This document shows positions 23,133-27,366 of a DNA stretch of 27,366 bases, one piece after another; within the stretch, counting starts at the first letter, position 1; every line of letters begins with the position of its first letter. The DNA is from Syntrophomonas_B sp035447945. Its GTDB lineage: Bacteria > Bacillota > Syntrophomonadia > Syntrophomonadales > Syntrophomonadaceae. The notes below the pieces were generated by a model that searched no databases, had not been told where the DNA came from, and was given only the letters and a program-made list of their open reading frames with translations. The translations under genes and the position numbers were made by a program. The DNA is taken from NCBI GenBank assembly GCA_035447945.1, contig DAOTHZ010000024.1:1-27366 (forward strand). The letters are read 5' to 3'.

Positions 23133-24500
23133 ATGGAATTTAAACAAGTTTACACCCCGGGACTGGCCCATTGTTCTTACGTGATTGGCGGTAAAAATGA
23201 ATGTGTGGTAGTCGATCCTTCCCGTTCCGTTGACCGTTATGTCCAAATCGCAGAGAACTTTAATCTCCCCATTACGGCAATCATCGAAACCCATCTGCAT
23301 GCGGATTTTATCTCCGGGCACATGGAACTCGCCAAAAGAACCGGCGCGCAAATCTATATTTCAGCACAAGCCAAGGCTAATTTTGCGCACTATGCAGTGA
23401 AAGATGGAGAAGAATTCCGCATTGACACCCTTTTGTTCAAAATGCTCGATACCCCGGGTCATACCCCGGAAGCATCCGTCTTTGTCGTTTCCGACCTGGA
23501 AAGGGGGGAAATACCGGCCCTGGTTTTCAGCGGGGATACCCTTTTAATCGGAGATGCGGGCAGACCAGACCTCTTTCCTGATATCAAAAACGAATTGGCG
23601 GCCAAACTCTACCATAGTCTGTTAAGAATCAAGGAAATCGGTGATCATGTCGAAGTCTACCCGGCTCACGGGGCTGGCTCCCTGTGCGGCAAAGTGCTCT
23701 CTTCAAAACTGTCGTCCACCATTGGTACAGAAAGAATGTACAATGCTGCTATGAAGATTCATCCTGAAGATTTGTTTATCCGGACATTTTTAGCTGAAAT
23801 GCCGGAAGCACCTGATCATTTTAGCCGTTGCTCCGAAATCAACCGCAAGGGACCGGCGTTACTGGCAGATCTTCCCAGACCCAAGCCATTATCGCCCGGC
23901 AAGTTTTTAAAGGAAATCGCAGCAGGCGCTATCGTGGTTGACACCCGTGACCAGTTGGCCTTTGCCAGCGCCCATATTCCCAAAGCCTACGGTTTGAGTA
24001 TCAAAGGAAACTTTGCCACCTTTTCCGGTTGGGTACTGCCTCCAGACAAACCACTTCTTTTGGTGATGGAATCAGATGATGATCTGAAAAATATCCTGCC
24101 TGCACTATACAGCGTTGGTCTCGACAATGTCATTGGCTATTTGCATAATGGTATGACCACTTGGGCTGAAGAAGGATTGCGGACCAGTTATCTAAAGAGT
24201 ATTTCCATCCTGGAATTAAAAGATTTATGGGATAAAAATGAAGTTGAACTGATCGACACTCGTCTGAAGAGCGAATACGATGTCATGCACATTGACGGCT
24301 CTATTCACTGCCCGGCTCCTGATGTCAGACATCGATACCATGAGTTTATCGGCGACAAGCCGGTTGCTTTTATTTGCAACACCGGCAACCGTTCCCTATT
24401 GGCCGCCAGCTTGATGCTTAATCTAAGCGGAAGCAGCAATGTCATTAATGTAATCGGCGGCACATCAGCCTGGCAAAAAGCAGGCTGTCCGCTGGGATAA
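23133..24500 (+). CDS. CstB-like persulfide dioxygenase fused to two rhodanese domains
   Basis: A 455-residue protein with three domains. The metallo-beta-lactamase domain (1-245) has ETHLHADFISGH (52-63), with H54, H56 and D58 but phenylalanine at the usual second-metal histidine. DTPGHTPE (H110), SGDTLLIGDAGRPD (D135) and YPAHGAGSLCG (H179) follow. This fits the single-iron persulfide dioxygenases (ETHE1/CstB). Rhodanese domain 1 (about 255-350) lacks an active cysteine. Domain 2 (about 360-455) has CNTGNRS with C415. The order dioxygenase, pseudo-rhodanese, active rhodanese is that of CstB, which turns persulfides into thiosulfate. The ATG is twelve bases after AAAGGAG; the TTG codons at 23121 and 23124 sit too close. 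It lies between the permease and the YeeE/YedE pair. Confidence 0.9.
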   Translation: MEFKQVYTPGLAHCSYVIGGKNECVVVDPSRSVDRYVQIAENFNLPITAIIETHLHADFISGHMELAKRTGAQIYISAQAKANFAHYAVKDGEEFRIDTLLFKMLDTPGHTPEASVFVVSDLERGEIPALVFSGDTLLIGDAGRPDLFPDIKNELAAKLYHSLLRIKEIGDHVEVYPAHGAGSLCGKVLSSKLSSTIGTERMYNAAMKIHPEDLFIRTFLAEMPEAPDHFSRCSEINRKGPALLADLPRPKPLSPGKFLKEIAAGAIVVDTRDQLAFASAHIPKAYGLSIKGNFATFSGWVLPPDKPLLLVMESDDDLKNILPALYSVGLDNVIGYLHNGMTTWAEEGLRTSYLKSISILELKDLWDKNEVELIDTRLKSEYDVMHIDGSIHCPAPDVRHRYHEFIGDKPVAFICNTGNRSLLAASLMLNLSGSSNVINVIGGTSAWQKAGCPLG

Positions 24501-24511
24501 GGGGTGTTTTT

Positions 24512-25042
24512 GTGGGCTTTTTTGTCTTCGGCAATTTGCTGACTGATCCTTGGCCATGGTGGCTGGGCGGTATTTGTATCGGTCTTTTGGTTCCTTTGAT
24601 GTATTATTTCACCAATACGGCATTGGGGGTTTCCACCGGTTACGGAAACCTGGCCCGGCTTATATTCTTTAAAACCCGCTTGAAATGGCTGCATTCAGAT
24701 GCTTTTAAAAATATCTACAACTGGCGCTTTTTCTTCATCATAGGGATTGTCATCGGTGCTTTTATCTCTGCGCAACTTGCCGGGATGTTGTTGGTTACAT
24801 CTGATATGGGAAGATTTACACAGATGTTTGCCTGGCCATTCCTCTACCAGGCTTTATGGTTCTTTGCCGGTGGTTTCTTGCTGGGGCTGGGGGCACGCAC
24901 GGCCAATGGTTGCACATCAGGCCACAGTATTCATGGTCTGGCCAATTTTCACCTTTCCAGCCTGATCGCCACCGTATTCTTTCTGCTTTTTGGTTTTTTG
25001 ACAGTACATTTCATCAGCTTTTTACAGGCAGGAGGGATGTAA
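24512..25042 (+). CDS. YeeE/YedE-family sulfur transporter subunit, N-terminal half
   Basis: A 176-residue membrane protein with about four helices. It carries GARTANGCTSGHSIHG (about 126-141), whose cysteine corresponds to the conserved cysteine of YeeE/TsuA thiosulfate transporters. It is about half the length of the one-chain transporter and is followed directly by a second half, as in the two-gene persulfide permeases of the PmpA/PmpB type. The start is GTG, seven bases after GGGG. It is 11 bases after the dioxygenase, so the genes are cotranscribed. Confidence 0.85.
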   Translation: MGFFVFGNLLTDPWPWWLGGICIGLLVPLMYYFTNTALGVSTGYGNLARLIFFKTRLKWLHSDAFKNIYNWRFFFIIGIVIGAFISAQLAGMLLVTSDMGRFTQMFAWPFLYQALWFFAGGFLLGLGARTANGCTSGHSIHGLANFHLSSLIATVFFLLFGFLTVHFISFLQAGGM

Positions 25043-25456
25043 GTGAGCAAGAATCTGATAATTCTGATCTTTGGCATATTCTTCGGTTTTGTTTTGAGCA
25101 GGGTTGGTGCATCTAATTATGATATGATTTTTTCCATGTTTACAATGGAGAACCTTACTTTGGCCTGGGTGATTCTTACGGCTATCGTTACGGCAGCCGT
25201 TGGGATGCAGGTGTTTAAGTTGCTGGGCCATAAAGGGTATAAAGGAATTGACATTAAAATTAAAAAAAAGGAACTCACCCGCTACACAGCACTGGGCGGA
25301 GCGTTCTTCGGGATTGGCTGGGGGATGTCCGGAGCCTGCCCGGGAACTGCCCTGGCCCAGGTTGGAGAAGGAAAATTTCTGGCCGTCTTTACTATCTTGG
25401 GGTTGATTGCGGGCACTTATATTTACGCTTTATGGCTTGAAAAAAGTCAGCAATAA
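25043..25456 (+). CDS. YeeE/YedE-family sulfur transporter subunit, C-terminal half
   Basis: A 137-residue membrane protein with about four helices. The segment GGAFFGIGWGMSGACPGTAL (about 90-109) is the family's second conserved cysteine motif. The GTG start abuts the stop codon of the first half (TAA-GTG) with GGAGGG just upstream, so the two are made in equal amount by coupling and probably form one transporter. Context suggests transport of thiosulfate or a persulfide sulfur. A terminator follows about 70 bases later. Confidence 0.87.
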   Translation: MSKNLIILIFGIFFGFVLSRVGASNYDMIFSMFTMENLTLAWVILTAIVTAAVGMQVFKLLGHKGYKGIDIKIKKKELTRYTALGGAFFGIGWGMSGACPGTALAQVGEGKFLAVFTILGLIAGTYIYALWLEKSQQ

Positions 25457-25523
25457 TCGCAAGCCAAGTAAATATTTCACCAATTCTTCCATAGCAAAAC
25501 CGTCAACTCGCCAATGAAATGCA

Positions 25524-25558
25524 AAACTCCCAACAGATTCGAGCGATGTTGGGAGTTT
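25524..25558. terminator. Terminator between the sulfur operon and the MscS gene
   Basis: AAACTCCCAACA (25524-25535) pairs exactly with 25547-25558 around an eleven-base loop, with T-rich sequence following on the plus strand. The genes on both sides converge on it. Confidence 0.82.
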
Positions 25559-25589
25559 GTCTTGTCTTGCAAGTGTAGATGTTACCCGG

Positions 25590-26381
25590 TTATTTCTTCA
25601 TGACCACTTCGACATGGGGATACGGAATGGAAATACTTTCTTCATCAAGTTTATTCTTGATATTTTCCATCAGGTCAAAGTACACATCCCAATAATTTTC
25701 CGAACGAGTCCACACCCGGACAGAAAAGTTGAGCGAGCTGTCTGCCATTTCTGCCAATCTCACAAATATCGGTTTGTCAGAGAGAATCTTGTCACTAGCC
25801 ACAATGGCTTTTTCAATGGTTGCTTTGACATGATCAATTTTAGCGTTGTAATCCACCCCGATAGTAAGATCCACTCTTCTTTCCGAATAGGCACTGTAAT
25901 TGGTGATAACACCGCTGGTTACAGAACCGTTGGGGATGATGACTTTTTTATTGTCAACGGTTTTGATTACGGTATGAAAGATGCCAATTTCCGCAATAAC
26001 GCCCGCTTCTCCCCCAATTTCCACGAAATCATTGACTTTGAAAGGCTTGAGAGTTACCAACAAGGCACCGCTGGCAAAATTGGTAAGGTTCCCCTGAAGG
26101 GCCAAGCCGATCGCCAGTGAAGCTGCTCCCAAAACCGCAATAAAAGAAGTTGTTTGCACTCCGAAGGTTTGCAGTATAGCCATAATCAATACGAAATACA
26201 ACAGGAATTTCAAAATTGACAATGCAAACCCTTCCAGCATCGGGTCGTATGATTTCTTGGACAGAAGCTTGTTGGATTGCTTCAATATTAAATTGATAAC
26301 CAGTCGACCAATAAAAAAGATCAGGATTGCTTTCAGCAGAATCATTAACAGGGCTACAACATCTACTCCACCTATTACCAT
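25590..26381 (-). CDS. Small-conductance mechanosensitive channel, MscS family
   Basis: A 263-residue channel protein with an N-terminal helix (about 8-33), a second at 53-74 and the pore helix at about 80-112, IAVLGAASLAIGLALQGNLT, whose glycine/alanine pattern is the MscS signature, then NFASG and the beta domain PFKVNDFVEIGG. The cytoplasmic alpha/beta domain completes the protein. It releases solutes on membrane tension. The ATG is eight bases after GGAGG. It is the only gene of its unit and is followed by a terminator. Confidence 0.93.
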   Translation of the reverse strand: MVIGGVDVVALLMILLKAILIFFIGRLVINLILKQSNKLLSKKSYDPMLEGFALSILKFLLYFVLIMAILQTFGVQTTSFIAVLGAASLAIGLALQGNLTNFASGALLVTLKPFKVNDFVEIGGEAGVIAEIGIFHTVIKTVDNKKVIIPNGSVTSGVITNYSAYSERRVDLTIGVDYNAKIDHVKATIEKAIVASDKILSDKPIFVRLAEMADSSLNFSVRVWTRSENYWDVYFDLMENIKNKLDEESISIPYPHVEVVMKK

Positions 26382-26558
26382 TCATTTCACCTCCTGTATG
26401 CATTCTTCGACGTTAAATGACTATATCCTGCAATATTTCACATTATTAAAATTTTAAATGCAAATACCATATCGTTATCATTAAACACAAAAAATGGATT
26501 CCGTTTAATGTGGACTGCAAATCAATAAAAATTCCCTGTTTGACATATCGAAGTACCG

Positions 26559-27293
26559 CTATAGAGAATACAAATGTCTTCCTGTCAATGGGTCGATGCC
26601 AAAATGATCACACATTTCATTGAGAATCCGTATATTGGTCAGACCGACATTCATGACAGTATCATTACCGCCATAATAAATAGCTACCGTATCATTCTTG
26701 CCAAGCAAGGCGCCACAGCTAAACACTACATTGGGGACATGGACATAATCATCCCCTCTCACGATACTATCTTGGGCAGCGGGCATTAACAACGGTTTGG
26801 CACTGATACGAAGTTTACCAGGATTGGTTGGATCTTTGAGGTCATGGAATGCCACTGCCAGCGAATAAGGATGGCCGGCCATGGTTGAACGTACCCCGTG
26901 AAAGATATTAAGCCATCCATATTGGGTCTTGACAGGTGGAATGCCTGGGCCTATCTTGGCCTGGAATGCACTTGGACCGTGGCCGCTGCGCATAATTACT
27001 TCCCCGATTTGCCAAGGCCCGGCAGGAGCTGGAGCAAAAGCAGTACATATCTCTCCAAATGAGCCGCCGACATGGCCAGAACCTGACACTTCCTGGTTTT
27101 TGTCATTGGGACGCATCAAGGCAATCCAGTTTTTCTTTTTATCTGTTTCAGGGAATATGACAACATTACGCATATCGTAATCAGATATAGGACCATAGCG
27201 AATAATCTTCTTAAAGTCCTTTGTTATAGCCAGCATCACTTTGACTTTATCGGAAATTTGCTCGTGGTAGGCACTGTAAGTCAAGACATACAA
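26559..27293 (-). pseudogene. N-terminally truncated GH130 glycoside phosphorylase/hydrolase
   Basis: A 244-codon frame matching the C-terminal two thirds of the GH130 family (beta-mannoside phosphorylases and related enzymes). YVLTYSAYHEQ at the very start corresponds to the strand that in homologues follows GVEDPR, the motif with the catalytic aspartate, so roughly the first 100 residues are missing. Later blocks are intact: GPGIPPVKTQYGWLNIFHGV, PNVVFSCGALL and VAIYYGGNDTVMNVGLTNI. The first usable codon is a TTG with AAAGGAG about four bases upstream, and an in-frame TAA lies 12 bases before it. The upstream 73 bases do not code for the missing part in any frame. It may be a remnant or an expressed fragment; catalysis is unlikely. 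Confidence 0.7.
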
Positions 27294-27366
27294 ATCACTC
27301 CTTTAATTGACAATTGAAAGGTCATTCGAGGATAAGCTTTTAATTGTGTATTCTCACTCCTTGCCT
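27294..27366. other. Window edge, no gene identified
   Basis: Contains two copies of an AAGGAGTGA-like ribosome-site sequence on the minus strand (near 27353-27364 and 27295-27304). A short open frame reads through on the minus strand but resembles no GH130 N-terminus. Confidence 0.4.

Overview
The window looks like a chromosomal segment of an anaerobic, probably spore-forming Bacillota (class Clostridia), taken from a draft assembly: a run of 100 N lies inside one gene. The lineage is inferred from strong AGGAGG-type ribosome sites, frequent TTG and GTG starts, a multi-PAS sigma-54 activator, many CoA-linked enzymes and the absence of aerobic respiratory genes. No rRNA, tRNA, CRISPR array, insertion sequence or phage gene was seen.

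Layout. (1) Positions 1-1777, minus strand: the first codons of an unidentified gene, a perfect terminator hairpin and an acyl-CoA synthetase. (2) 2053-5426, minus strand: ccdA, a tlpA/resA-type thiol oxidoreductase, two paralogous cysteine-rich proteins and a Cys/His-rich Ig-like protein. (3) 5572-7713, plus strand: a sigma-54 activator with three PAS domains. (4) 7781-10864, minus strand: an SDR dehydrogenase, MFS transporter and cyclase-family hydrolase operon, preceded by a near-consensus sigma-54 promoter (11012-11027) and two near-identical inverted 16-bp sites about 140 and 210 bp upstream of the inferred start. (5) 11432-14249: an acyl-CoA dehydrogenase and, divergently, an enoyl-CoA isomerase-like protein. 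(6) 14407-16681, minus strand: a PurF-like protein with a degenerate glutaminase site, coupled to an iron-sulfur-flavoprotein-like reductase. (7) 16936-18960: an acetyl-CoA hydrolase/CoA-transferase interrupted by the N gap. (8) 19221-21372, minus strand: an internally duplicated DUF1538 membrane protein and an overlapping tandem PII-like protein, behind a long structured leader. (9) 21779-25456, plus strand: a sulfur operon of an SLC13-type permease, a CstB-like persulfide dioxygenase-rhodanese and a two-gene YeeE/YedE transporter. (10) 25590-27293, minus strand: an MscS channel and an N-terminally truncated GH130 protein.

How the genes fit together. The acyl-CoA synthetase, acyl-CoA dehydrogenase, enoyl-CoA isomerase and CoA-transferase suggest carboxylic or fatty acid metabolism, but they are separate transcription units and no thiolase or 3-hydroxyacyl-CoA dehydrogenase is present. 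The sigma-54 activator ends next to the SDR-MFS-cyclase operon, the only unit in which I found a sigma-54 promoter, so it is the likely regulator. The ccdA/tlpA pair lies directly upstream of the cysteine-rich proteins on the same strand, which suggests an enzyme-substrate link in disulfide formation. The plus-strand sulfur operon looks like a self-contained uptake and persulfide-handling module. The least described units are the cysteine-rich cluster, the degenerate PurF with its flavoprotein, and the DUF1538/PII pair with its leader.
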